This document shows, piece after piece, positions 1 to 7,664 of a stretch of 64,000 bases of DNA (position 1 is the first letter of the stretch; every line of letters begins with the position of its first letter). The stretch is taken from assembly GCF_000246855.1 (NCBI RefSeq), contig NC_016609.1, positions 434,001 to 498,000 of the forward strand, written 5' to 3'. Source of the DNA: Niastella koreensis GR20-10. Its GTDB lineage: Bacteria > Bacteroidota > Bacteroidia > Chitinophagales > Chitinophagaceae. The translations under genes and the position numbers were made by a program. The notes under the pieces were generated by a model, which worked only from the letters and a program-made list of their open reading frames with translations, ran no database searches and was not told the DNA's origin.

Positions 1-320
1 ACGATAATATTGAATGGATGATCAAAAATTATATGGATGTATGCGATATGTTTATGTTCGATACCATGGGCGCCGGTTACGGCGGCACGGGCGTTAAATT
101 CAACTGGAACATGTTAAAAGACGCTACCATCGGCAAACCTTTTTTCCTTAGTGGCGGTATTGAACCAGGCGATGAAGACAGGTTGAACGAGTTTGCCACC
201 CTGCCAATAGGCAAAGGGTTGTTTGCGGTAGATATCAATAGTAAGTTTGAGATAAGTCCGGGTATTAAAGACATGTCGAAAGTGAAGGAGTTTGTCACCA
301 GATTGAACAGCAAGTATTAA
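1..320 (+). CDS. trpF: Phosphoribosylanthranilate isomerase TrpF, C-terminal part (5' truncated)
   Basis: The reading frame is open from the first bases of the window, so the N-terminus lies upstream. About 105 residues of a roughly 210-residue (beta/alpha)8 enzyme remain. Visible family marks are the FDTMGAGYGGTG stretch (phosphate-binding and Asp-containing strand), FFLSGGI (second half of the phosphate site) and VDINSKFEISPGIKD, which matches the usual TrpF ending (D-NS-FE--PG-KD). The enzyme performs the Amadori rearrangement of phosphoribosylanthranilate to CdRP in tryptophan synthesis, in the cytoplasm. An acetyltransferase gene starts 9 bases downstream and trpB follows, so this is the end of a trp operon whose earlier genes lie outside the window. 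Identification is secure; only the truncation limits it. Confidence 0.93.
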   Translation, partial: DNIEWMIKNYMDVCDMFMFDTMGAGYGGTGVKFNWNMLKDATIGKPFFLSGGIEPGDEDRLNEFATLPIGKGLFAVDINSKFEISPGIKDMSKVKEFVTRLNSKY

Positions 321-329
321 ACTTATTCT

Positions 330-848
330 ATGATCCAAATACGAACGGCCAGAGAAACTGACCTGGAAGCTATCCTGGAGATTTACAACGACGCGGTGCT
401 GAATACTACCGCGGTGTACGACTATGAAGCGCATACGCTGGAAATGCGGAAGCAGTGGTTCCGGATAAAAGAGGCGCAGGGCTTCCCGGTATTTGTAGCC
501 TCAGCAGGCGGACAGGTAATAGGTTTTAGTTCCATTGGGCCGTGGCGTGCGTGGGCAGCGTATAAATATTCAGTGGAGAATTCGATCTATGTAGCGGCCA
601 GTCAACGGGGTAAAGGCATTGGTAAACTGTTGCTGCAGCCATTGATAAAAGCAGCGGAGGAACTGGACATGCATACCATTGTGGCAGGCATTGACTCCAC
701 CAATGCAGTGAGTATAAGATTGCACGAGCGTTTTGGATTTAAAGAAGTAGGCCATTTTACCCAGGTGGGTTATAAGTTTGGTCGCTGGCTCGACCTCACC
801 TTTATGCAGTTGATGCTAAAAACACCTGCAGAACCGGTAGAAGGATAA
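330..848 (+). CDS. GNAT N-acetyltransferase, phosphinothricin/amino-acid acetyltransferase (Pat/MnaT-like)
   Basis: A complete 172-residue GNAT protein of normal length for the Pat/YncA(MnaT) group. It opens with IRTARETDLEAILEIYNDAV, the common start of this group, and carries the acetyl-CoA loop QRGKGIGKLLL at about residues 92-102. The C-terminal SIRLHERFGFKEVGHF and GYKFGRWLDLTFMQLML segments are also typical. Family members N-acetylate phosphinothricin, methionine sulfone/sulfoximine or ordinary amino acids; the substrate here cannot be read from sequence. It starts 9 bases after trpF and ends 19 bases before the trpB ATG, so it is very probably co-transcribed with trp genes. That suggests detoxification or acetylation of an amino acid or analogue. 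Family assignment is firm; substrate is unknown. Confidence 0.88.
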   Translation: MIQIRTARETDLEAILEIYNDAVLNTTAVYDYEAHTLEMRKQWFRIKEAQGFPVFVASAGGQVIGFSSIGPWRAWAAYKYSVENSIYVAASQRGKGIGKLLLQPLIKAAEELDMHTIVAGIDSTNAVSIRLHERFGFKEVGHFTQVGYKFGRWLDLTFMQLMLKTPAEPVEG

Positions 849-867
849 TACTTAAACAATTTTGAAA

Positions 868-2115
868 ATGACGACAACAACAACATATCAACAACCAAAT
901 GTACAGGGGTATTATGGAAAGTTCGGTGGCGCATTCATTCCCGAAATGCTGCACCGCAATGTGGAAGAGCTGCGTTCAAAATACCTCGACATTATTTACG
1001 ATCCTGCTTTCCAGAAAGAATATAAGGCTCTGTTGCACGATTATGTAGGCCGGCCTTCGCCGCTGTATTATGCCAAACGCCTGAGTGAACAATACGGTAC
1101 GCAGATTTACCTGAAACGGGAAGACCTGTGTCATACCGGTTCGCATAAACTGAATAATGCCCTCGGCCAGATCTTACTGGCAGAGCGCCTGGGCAAAAAA
1201 CGCATTATCGCCGAAACCGGCGCCGGCCAACACGGTGTGGCTACCGCCACTGTATGTGCGTTGAAAGGAGTGGAGTGTATTGTGTATATGGGTGAAAAAG
1301 ACATCGAGCGGCAGGCGCCCAATGTGGCCCGCATGAAAATGCTGGGCGCTACGGTGATCCCTGCAACCAGCGGCAGCAAAACATTGAAAGATGCTACCAA
1401 TGAAGCTATCCGCGACTGGATCAACAATCCCGTGGATACTCACTATATAATTGGCAGTGTGGTTGGACCGCACCCATATCCTGATATGGTAGCACGTTTT
1501 CAAAGTATCATCAGTGAAGAAATCCGTTACCAGTTAAAAGAACAGGCAGGTACTGAATTGCCTTCCCACGTACTGGCCTGTGTAGGCGGCGGCAGTAATG
1601 CAGCCGGTACATTTTATCATTTCCTGGAAGAGCCAACCGTACAACTGGTAGCTGTAGAAGCGGCCGGACATGGCGTACACAGCGGCTTAAGCGCTGCTAC
1701 CACGCAGTTAGGTAAGCCAGGGGTATTGCATGGCAGCAAAAGCCTGGTAATGCAAACCGAAGATGGACAGGTGGTAGAACCACACAGCATTTCTGCAGGG
1801 CTTGATTACCCGGGCATTGGACCATTGCATGCCAACCTGTATGATTCAGGCCGCGGCGTGTTCTTAAGCGCTACCGATGAAGAAGCTTTACAGGCAGCCT
1901 TTAACCTGGCGCAAAAAGAAGGCATCATCCCCGCGTTGGAAAGTTCCCACGCCCTGGCCAGCCTGGAGTTTCTGAACCCGCTGAAACCTAAAAAAACAGA
2001 AGCGCCTATACCGGCAAAAGCTATGTTCACAAAAGATTCAACGGTGGTGGTTTGTTTAAGTGGAAGAGGTGATAAAGACATGGCTACTTATATGAAAGCA
2101 ATGGAATCGAAATAA
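868..2115 (+). CDS. trpB: Tryptophan synthase beta chain TrpB
   Basis: Condenses indole with L-serine to give tryptophan, using PLP, as the beta subunit of the alpha2-beta2 complex. I place the start at the ATG at 868; a TTG two codons upstream (862) is also in frame. The protein is then 415 residues, slightly longer than the usual 390-405. The Schiff-base lysine sits in GSHKLNNALGQ (Lys94), the PLP-phosphate loop is the GGGSNA segment, and KREDLCHTGSHK and AETGAGQHGVATA are hallmark TrpB1 motifs. The C-terminus keeps the LSGRGDKDM loop. It follows the acetyltransferase gene closely and is separated from trpA by a 90-base spacer that holds a repeat hairpin. Confidence 0.97.
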   Translation: MTTTTTYQQPNVQGYYGKFGGAFIPEMLHRNVEELRSKYLDIIYDPAFQKEYKALLHDYVGRPSPLYYAKRLSEQYGTQIYLKREDLCHTGSHKLNNALGQILLAERLGKKRIIAETGAGQHGVATATVCALKGVECIVYMGEKDIERQAPNVARMKMLGATVIPATSGSKTLKDATNEAIRDWINNPVDTHYIIGSVVGPHPYPDMVARFQSIISEEIRYQLKEQAGTELPSHVLACVGGGSNAAGTFYHFLEEPTVQLVAVEAAGHGVHSGLSAATTQLGKPGVLHGSKSLVMQTEDGQVVEPHSISAGLDYPGIGPLHANLYDSGRGVFLSATDEEALQAAFNLAQKEGIIPALESSHALASLEFLNPLKPKKTEAPIPAKAMFTKDSTVVVCLSGRGDKDMATYMKAMESK

Positions 2116-2124
2116 ATGCAGTTG

Positions 2125-2165
2125 CAGGTTACAGGTTACAAGTTACAGGGGAAACCAGTAACCTG
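2125..2165 (+). repeat. CAGGTTAC-type repeat hairpin in the trpB-trpA spacer
   Basis: Two direct CAGGTTAC copies (2125-2132, 2132-2139) are followed by the inverted copy GTAACCTG at 2158-2165, giving an 8-bp stem. The same word family builds the terminator-like hairpin at 8890-8943. There is no T-run after the stem, so full termination is doubtful. It could lower trpA/his transcription or be a neutral repeat. Confidence 0.5.
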
Positions 2166-2205
2166 GAACTTGAAAACTGGAACATAAAGTTTCAAAAACA
2201 GAAGA

Positions 2206-2976
2206 ATGAGTCGAATTCAGGAGCTATTTAAACAGAAACAGAATAACGTATTGAACGTGTACTGCACCGCAGGTTATCCAAAACTGGATAGCACGGTACC
2301 GGTAATGAAAGCATTGCAGGATAGCGGGGTAGATATGATTGAGCTGGGCATGCCTTACAGCGATCCGCTGGCCGATGGCCCGGTGATCCAGGCAAGCAGC
2401 ACCCAGGCCCTTGCCAATGGTATGACCATTGCCACTTTGTTTGAACAGTTAAGAGGTTTTAGAAAAGAGATATATGTGCCGGTTATTTTAATGGGTTACA
2501 TGAACCCGGTTTTACAATACGGTTTTGAACGGTTCTGCCAGGATGCAGCAGATATGCCCATCGATGGCCTCATCCTGCCTGATCTTCCGGAGTATGAATT
2601 TGAAACGGAATATGGTCCAATTATGCAGCGCTATGGATTGAACTTTATTTTCCTGGTTACACCCGAAACCTCCGGGGAGCGCATTCGCAGGCTGGATAGT
2701 TTAAGCACCGGTTTCCTGTATGCCGTGTCTTCCTCTTCTACCACGGGTAAAGACAAAGACATGAACGCCGTGAACAACTACCTGCAAAAGCTGCAGGATA
2801 TGAAATTGAAGAATCCCGTACTGGTAGGCTTTGGCATAAAAGACAAAGCAACCTTTCAACAGGCCTGTGAACACGCCAATGGCGCCATTATCGGCACGGC
2901 GTTCATCAAGGCGCTGGAAAGTACCAGCGATGTAGCGGGCGTTACCAAAAAGTTTATAACTGATATTAAAAGCTGA
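2206..2976 (+). CDS. trpA: Tryptophan synthase alpha chain TrpA
   Basis: Cleaves indole-3-glycerol phosphate to indole and glyceraldehyde-3-phosphate; indole is channelled to TrpB. The length of 256 residues is normal for the family. The catalytic pair lies in IELGMPYSDPLADGPVIQ: Glu46 and Asp57 correspond to the classical Glu49/Asp60. ILPDLPEYE, FLVTPETS and YAVSSSSTTG are the expected barrel-loop motifs, and GFGIKDK is the phosphate-binding loop. The stop codon is only 8 bases before the hisH start, so trpA and hisH are almost certainly on one transcript. Confidence 0.96.
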   Translation: MSRIQELFKQKQNNVLNVYCTAGYPKLDSTVPVMKALQDSGVDMIELGMPYSDPLADGPVIQASSTQALANGMTIATLFEQLRGFRKEIYVPVILMGYMNPVLQYGFERFCQDAADMPIDGLILPDLPEYEFETEYGPIMQRYGLNFIFLVTPETSGERIRRLDSLSTGFLYAVSSSSTTGKDKDMNAVNNYLQKLQDMKLKNPVLVGFGIKDKATFQQACEHANGAIIGTAFIKALESTSDVAGVTKKFITDIKS

Positions 2977-2984
2977 GATAAAGA

Positions 2985-3575
2985 ATGGACCTGGTAATCA
3001 TAAAATATAATGCAGGGAATATACAGTCGGTATTGTATGCGCTGGAACGCATTGGCGTAAATGCCGTGGTGACCGATGATGTTGAACAGATAAAAAGCGC
3101 CGGCAAAGTGATCTTTCCCGGAGTAGGGGAGGCCAGCAGCGCCATGCGCTACCTGAAAGAACATAAGCTGGATACGGTTATCAAAAACCTGCAACAGCCT
3201 GTATTGGGTATTTGTTTGGGCATGCAACTGATGTGCGCCTACAGCGAAGAGAATGATACCACCTGCTTAGGCATCTTTGATGAGCATGTTCAGCAATTTA
3301 CGCCGAAGAACGGTGAATTGAAGGTTCCGCAGATTGGCTGGAATAACATCTTTAACCTGAAAACAAAACTGTTTGCGGACTTACCCGAAAACAGTTATTG
3401 TTATTTTGTACATGGCTATTACGCAGCATTGGGTGAACACACCATTGCCACAACAGACTATGTACAACCATACAGTTCGGCCCTGCAACGGGATAATTTT
3501 TATGGTGTACAGTTTCACCCCGAGAAAAGCGCCAAAGCAGGCGAACTGATCCTGAAAAACTTTTTGAGTTTGTAA
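2985..3575 (+). CDS. hisH: Imidazole glycerol phosphate synthase, glutaminase subunit HisH
   Basis: A 196-residue class I glutamine amidotransferase that hydrolyses glutamine and passes ammonia to HisF. The nucleophile Cys77 sits in LGICLGMQLM, and the His-Glu pair is in GVQFHPEKS near the C-terminus. The KYNAGNIQSV start and FPGVGEASSAM oxyanion region are HisH-specific rather than GuaA/TrpG-like. The gene lies between trpA and the GNAT-HisA fusion, with a 1-base gap to the latter. HisF, its partner, is encoded 1.3 kb downstream in the same direction. Confidence 0.96.
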   Translation: MDLVIIKYNAGNIQSVLYALERIGVNAVVTDDVEQIKSAGKVIFPGVGEASSAMRYLKEHKLDTVIKNLQQPVLGICLGMQLMCAYSEENDTTCLGIFDEHVQQFTPKNGELKVPQIGWNNIFNLKTKLFADLPENSYCYFVHGYYAALGEHTIATTDYVQPYSSALQRDNFYGVQFHPEKSAKAGELILKNFLSL

Positions 3576-3576
3576 T

Positions 3577-4707
3577 ATGCCAATACAACCTGTTCCCCTG
3601 AACGAAGTGTGGGCCATGCGGCAGGCCGTGATGTACCCACAGGAAAGCATCTCGTTTGTACAGCTGGAAGATGATGAAAAGGGCCTGCACTGGGGTTTGT
3701 ACGACAGTGGCGAGTTGGTTTCGGTGATCTCGGTCTTTGACAGGAATGGCTCCGTACAATTCAGAAAGTTTGCTACCAGAACCAACTGGCAGGGCAAAGG
3801 GTACGGCACCAGGCTGTTACAATATGTAATGGATTGGGCGCATCAGCAGGGTAAACAAAACATCTGGTGCAATGCCCGGTTAACGGCTACCGCCATTTAT
3901 AAAAAGTTCGGGATGCAGGCCACAGGAAAAACCTGGCAGCAATATGGGCTCGATTTTATTAAAATGGAAAAACAATTAGTGCAAACAAAGCATATGCAGA
4001 TCATTCCGGCTATTGATATTATTGATGGGAAATGCGTGCGGCTAACGCAGGGCGATTATGAGCAAAAGAAAATTTACAATGAGAACCCGTTGGAAGTAGC
4101 GAAAGAGTTTGAAGACGCCGGTTTACAGCGCCTGCACCTGGTTGACCTGGATGGCGCTAAAGCAGGTGCGGTAAAGAACTGGAAAGTGCTGGAAGCTATT
4201 GCCGGTAAAACATCGCTGGTAATTGATTTTGGCGGCGGTATAAAAACCGAAAAGGATGTGAACATTGTATTTGATTCAGGCGCAGCGTTGGCTACCATTG
4301 GCAGTTTGGCCGTTAAGAATGAATTTGAATTTGTAAAATGGTTGTTGACCTACGGCGCTGAAAAGTTTCTGTTAGGCGCCGATGTAAAAGACGAAAAGAT
4401 CACAGTGGGTGGCTGGCTCGAAACAACCGATATTACCATCTACGACTTCCTGCAGAAATACATCGGTCATGGCGTGCAACAGGTATTTTGTACCGATGTA
4501 AGCAAGGATGGGTTACTGGCAGGTCCGTCAACAGCGTTGTATAAAAAGATCATTGAGCGTTTTCCTTCCCTGCATTTTATTGCCAGTGGGGGAGTGAGTA
4601 ATGTGGCTGATCTGGAAGCTTTGGCAGAGATTGGTTGTACTGGAGCGATTGTGGGTAAAGCCATTTATGAAAATAGAATATCGTTGGATGAACTTAAGAA
4701 GTTTTAA
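3577..4707 (+). CDS. hisA: Fusion: GNAT acetyltransferase domain + phosphoribosylformimino-5-aminoimidazole carboxamide ribotide isomerase HisA
   Basis: One uninterrupted 376-residue frame. Residues 1-139 are a GNAT domain with an intact acetyl-CoA loop (TNWQGKGYGTRLLQYVM, about 69-85) and a typical C-terminal YKKFGMQATGKTW. Residues 140-376 are a full-length HisA barrel beginning at Met140 (MQIIPAIDIIDGKCVRL). Catalytic acid/base Asp147 and Asp307 (CTDVSKDG) are present, as are the phosphate loops FGGGI and ASGGVSN. HisA isomerises ProFAR to PRFAR, the substrate of HisH-HisF, whose genes flank it. An ATG sits exactly at the usual HisA start (3994), so a free HisA could also be made by internal initiation. 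The GNAT substrate is unknown. Confidence 0.93.
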   Translation: MPIQPVPLNEVWAMRQAVMYPQESISFVQLEDDEKGLHWGLYDSGELVSVISVFDRNGSVQFRKFATRTNWQGKGYGTRLLQYVMDWAHQQGKQNIWCNARLTATAIYKKFGMQATGKTWQQYGLDFIKMEKQLVQTKHMQIIPAIDIIDGKCVRLTQGDYEQKKIYNENPLEVAKEFEDAGLQRLHLVDLDGAKAGAVKNWKVLEAIAGKTSLVIDFGGGIKTEKDVNIVFDSGAALATIGSLAVKNEFEFVKWLLTYGAEKFLLGADVKDEKITVGGWLETTDITIYDFLQKYIGHGVQQVFCTDVSKDGLLAGPSTALYKKIIERFPSLHFIASGGVSNVADLEALAEIGCTGAIVGKAIYENRISLDELKKF

Positions 4708-4888
4708 GTTTAACGTTGAATGTTACTGGTTTTAAGTTTGAGTTATTAGGTTCATAGGTTATTAGGTTTTTTAGTTCAGGGTTCCAAGTTCAGAGTTCAG
4801 GGTTGCCGCGACGCGGTTCTTTGCCCTTTGCCTTCTGCCCTTTGCCCTGCTACTGTTTGCCGATTGGCCACAATTAAAATAGAAAATC
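4708..4888. repeat. Spacer filled with short degenerate repeat words before hisF
   Basis: This 181-base gap breaks the otherwise tight his gene order. 4730-4770 carries GTTATTAGGTT-type words, 4773-4800 carries GTTCCAAGTTCAGAGTTC words, and 4805-4860 carries TGCCCTTTGCC words. All three kinds recur elsewhere in the window, mostly at operon ends. The spacer may therefore contain a weak terminator plus a separate promoter for hisF, but I see no clear TAnnTTTG box in it. Confidence 0.55.
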
Positions 4889-5647
4889 ATGTTATGTAAA
4901 CGAATAATCCCCTGCTTAGACATAAAAGATGGCCGTACGGTGAAGGGGACCAATTTTGTAAATCTTCGTGATGCCGGTGATCCGGTGGAGCTGGGTGCTT
5001 TATATGCACAACAGGGCGCCGATGAACTGGTGTTTTTGGATATAACAGCTACGGTTGAAAAACGGAAAACATTGCGGGAGCTGGTAAACCGCATTGCGCA
5101 CCACATTAATATTCCATTTACGGTGGGCGGCGGCATCAGCAGTGTGGATGATGTAAGTGCTTTGCTGCAGAATGGCGCCGATAAGATCTCGGTGAATACC
5201 GCTGCCTTTAAAAACCCACAGTTGATAAATGACCTGGCGAAGGAATTCGGCAGCCAGTGTGTGGTATTGGCGATAGATACCCGCCAGGAAGAAGATGGCG
5301 AATGGTATGTATACCTGAATGGGGGCCGTACCAAAACCGAAGCCCGTTGTTTTGACTGGGCTAAACAGGCGGTTGACCTGGGTGCCGGAGAAATCTTACT
5401 CACCTCCATGAACCACGATGGAACCAAAGCGGGTTTTGCCTTAGATATTACCCGTACGCTGGCCACGCAACTGCCGGTACCGGTTATTGCATCTGGTGGC
5501 GGTGGCGCCATGGAGCATTTTGTGGATGTTTTTGAACAGGCTCAGGCCGATGCCGCCCTGGCCGCCAGCATATTTCACTTTAAAGAAATAGCAATTCCCG
5601 ATTTAAAGGGATATTTGCAGAAAAAACAGATAGCTGTAAGAATGTAA
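4889..5647 (+). CDS. hisF: Imidazole glycerol phosphate synthase, cyclase subunit HisF
   Basis: Uses PRFAR and ammonia from HisH to form imidazole glycerol phosphate and AICAR. At 252 residues it is the standard length. [16 protein letters not shown] places catalytic Asp11, and the second catalytic Asp lies in [22 protein letters not shown] and [13 protein letters not shown] are the phosphate-site loops. An ATG at 4889 gives the canonical N-terminus. It is preceded by a 181-base repeat-rich spacer and followed after 4 bases by a small membrane-protein gene. Confidence 0.97.
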   Translation: MLCKRIIPCLDIKDGRTVKGTNFVNLRDAGDPVELGALYAQQGADELVFLDITATVEKRKTLRELVNRIAHHINIPFTVGGGISSVDDVSALLQNGADKISVNTAAFKNPQLINDLAKEFGSQCVVLAIDTRQEEDGEWYVYLNGGRTKTEARCFDWAKQAVDLGAGEILLTSMNHDGTKAGFALDITRTLATQLPVPVIASGGGGAMEHFVDVFEQAQADAALAASIFHFKEIAIPDLKGYLQKKQIAVRM

Positions 5648-5651
5648 CCCT

Positions 5652-5864
5652 ATGCAATTTGTATTTTTAGTAGCCATTACTGCCCTGTTGATATTTATAT
5701 ACTTTAACCGGTATTTACAGCGTAAACGTGACGACCGGCGGGAGCAATGGCGGGAAAGAAGAGAGGAAACATTACAGCAATTTTTTGAGACGACGAGGAA
5801 GCAACATACCGAAACGAACAATGAAGCGAGCGATAAACCAGAAGATGATACTTATATAATTTAA
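5652..5864 (+). CDS. Small single-span membrane protein of unknown function between hisF and hisIE
   Basis: A 70-residue frame that fits exactly between hisF (4-base gap) and hisIE (9-base gap), the main reason to believe it is real. Residues 2-18 are hydrophobic (FVFLVAITALLIFIYF) and form one likely transmembrane helix. They are followed by a strongly basic/acidic segment rich in Arg, Glu and Gln (about 22-50), which may be a short cytoplasmic helix, then an acidic tail. I recognise no family. It might be a membrane tether or a minor stress protein that happens to sit in the operon. Confidence 0.65.
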   Translation: MQFVFLVAITALLIFIYFNRYLQRKRDDRREQWRERREETLQQFFETTRKQHTETNNEASDKPEDDTYII

Positions 5865-5873
5865 CCGACGATC

Positions 5874-6476
5874 ATGAAGGTAGATTTCAATAAATACAGC
5901 GATGGCCTGGTGCCGGCTATCATCCAGGATTTTACCACCCACAAGGTGTTGATGATGGGTTTTATGAACGAAGAAGCCCTGCACAAAACTATGAGTGAAG
6001 GAAAAGTGACCTTTTTCAGCCGCAGCAAAAAACGGTTGTGGACAAAAGGCGAGGAGAGCGGCAACCACCTGCTGGTAAAGGAAATCCTGAGCGATTGTGA
6101 TAACGACACCCTGCTGGTTAAAGCCCAGCCCCTGGGGCCCACCTGCCATACCGGTGCAGATACCTGCTGGAGCGAACGCAACCACTCCGATGATTTTTTG
6201 TATTACCTGCAGGATATCATTGAATTGCGTAAGAAAAGCGAAGACGAGAAATCGTATGTAAAACAGCTTTTTAACAAAGGCATCAATAAAATTGCCCAAA
6301 AAGTGGGCGAAGAAGCTGTGGAGCTGGTTATTGAGGCAAAAGATAGCAACGAAGCCCTTTTTCTGAACGAAGCGGCCGATCTGATGTTCCATTATTTGGT
6401 ATTACTTAACGCAAAAGGTTATACATTGCAACAGGTAGTAAGTATTTTACAAAACCGACATTCCAATAAAAAGTAA
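5874..6476 (+). CDS. hisIE: Bifunctional phosphoribosyl-AMP cyclohydrolase / phosphoribosyl-ATP pyrophosphatase HisIE
   Basis: Catalyses steps 2 and 3 of histidine synthesis. The N-terminal HisI domain (about 1-105) contains the MMGFMNEEAL and FFSRSKKRLWTKGEESGN signatures and metal ligands in SDCDNDT and PTCHTGADTCW. The C-terminal HisE domain (about 108-200) carries the KVGEEAVELVIEAKD helix typical of the MazG-like pyrophosphatase fold. At 200 residues the length is normal for the fused enzyme. The stop is 1 base before the next gene. hisG, hisD, hisC and hisB are not in the window. Confidence 0.96.
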   Translation: MKVDFNKYSDGLVPAIIQDFTTHKVLMMGFMNEEALHKTMSEGKVTFFSRSKKRLWTKGEESGNHLLVKEILSDCDNDTLLVKAQPLGPTCHTGADTCWSERNHSDDFLYYLQDIIELRKKSEDEKSYVKQLFNKGINKIAQKVGEEAVELVIEAKDSNEALFLNEAADLMFHYLVLLNAKGYTLQQVVSILQNRHSNKK

Positions 6477-6477
6477 T

Positions 6478-7557
6478 ATGAAGAAGCTGATAGCGGGACT
6501 TTTTTTGTTACCTGTTGCGGTGATGGCACAGCAAAAGGGATTTGTTATTACCGGTACCATTACCGGGCTGGTGGAAAACTCGAAAGTGTCCCTGGTGGAT
6601 ATGAACAAGCCTGCAGATACGCTGGCAAAAGGCAAAGTTGCCAAAGGAACTTTTGTTCTGAAAGGCACCGTGACGGATCCGAACCTGTACCAGTTGAATT
6701 TTGATGGAAGCGGAAAGAAATCGGTCTTATTTATCGGCAACGACAACGTTACTATCAAAGGCGATATCAAGAACACGCAGCAGTTTGATATAAAGGGTTC
6801 AGCCAGCCAAAGTGATTTTACCGAATTTCAGAAGACTTTCAACCCCCTGTTTCAAACGCTTACGCAGCTGAACCAGCAGGTGTCTGGCCAGCGTCCGAGC
6901 GACTCCCTGCAGGCCGTTTATAAAAAAGCCTACGATGCCGCCGTGGCCGCCATTGATAAATTTGTGGCAGAGAAAAAATCTTCGCCGGTAGCACCTTTCT
7001 TACTGATTGTTACCCGCGAACTGGAGCAGGACCCGGTATTACTGGAGAAACGCTTTAACCAGCTGACACCTGCCGCTCAAAATGGATTTTATGGCAAAAT
7101 GTTACATCAAACCATTGCCGATGCCAAAGTAGGCGCAGTGGGCAGTGACGCCATTGAATTTACCCAAACCGATACCATTGGCAAACAGGTATCATTGAAC
7201 TCGTTCAGAGGTAAATATGTGCTGGTTGATTTTTGGGCCAGCTGGTGCAAACCCTGCCGCATGGAAAACCCTAACGTTGTAACCGCTTATAAAAAGTTTA
7301 AAGACAAGAACTTTACCGTATTGGGAGTATCGCTCGACAGATCGCGTGAGCCCTGGTTACAGGCTATTAAAGACGATGGCCTTATGTGGACCCAGGTAAG
7401 CGACCTGCAATACTGGAATAACGATGCCGCCCGCAAGTATAAAATTGAAAGCATTCCACAGAATTACCTCATCGATCCCAATGGGAAGATAGTGGGTAAG
7501 AATTTGCGTGGGGAAGAATTGGATGCGAAGTTGTGTGAGTTGCTGGGATGCAAGTAA
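6478..7557 (+). CDS. Secreted TlpA/ResA-like thioredoxin with N-terminal DUF4369 domain
   Basis: Length 359 residues. Residues 1-18 form a signal peptide ending at VMAQ. A DUF4369-type beta domain (about 22-115, GFVITGTITGLVENSKVSL) is followed by a helical linker and a thioredoxin-fold domain (about 220-359). The redox motif is WCKPC (Cys257, Cys260). SIPQNYLIDPNGKIVGKNLRG includes the cis-Pro loop of TlpA-type reductases. Such proteins act in the periplasm in disulfide reduction or cytochrome maturation. It starts 1 base after hisIE, so it is at the end of the his transcript although it has no obvious histidine role. A strong terminator follows. Confidence 0.88.
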   Translation: MKKLIAGLFLLPVAVMAQQKGFVITGTITGLVENSKVSLVDMNKPADTLAKGKVAKGTFVLKGTVTDPNLYQLNFDGSGKKSVLFIGNDNVTIKGDIKNTQQFDIKGSASQSDFTEFQKTFNPLFQTLTQLNQQVSGQRPSDSLQAVYKKAYDAAVAAIDKFVAEKKSSPVAPFLLIVTRELEQDPVLLEKRFNQLTPAAQNGFYGKMLHQTIADAKVGAVGSDAIEFTQTDTIGKQVSLNSFRGKYVLVDFWASWCKPCRMENPNVVTAYKKFKDKNFTVLGVSLDRSREPWLQAIKDDGLMWTQVSDLQYWNNDAARKYKIESIPQNYLIDPNGKIVGKNLRGEELDAKLCELLGCK

Positions 7558-7583
7558 TCGATAGCAAGTTTATTAAGATATAG

Positions 7584-7616
7584 AAAAAAGCCACCTGGAT
7601 GTCAGGTGGCTTTTTT
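7584..7616. terminator. Bidirectional intrinsic terminator
   Basis: A perfect 14-bp stem (7584-7597 with 7603-7616) consists of a GCCACCTG core flanked by A6 on one side and T6 on the other, with a 5-base loop. It lies between the convergent thioredoxin gene (+) and the DUF2911 gene (-) and can serve both. Confidence 0.92.
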
Positions 7617-7664
7617 CGTGAATCGGCAATCGTGAATCGGCAGAGATTATTCAACATTCGACAT

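Noticed and set aside
4771-5511. 246-residue minus-strand frame opposite hisF
   Set aside because: It mirrors hisF, which has all catalytic motifs; the antisense product is low-complexity Ser/Pro-rich and begins in repeat DNA.
5772-6392. 206-residue minus-strand frame opposite hisIE
   Set aside because: Shadow of a confidently identified gene; no recognisable domain.
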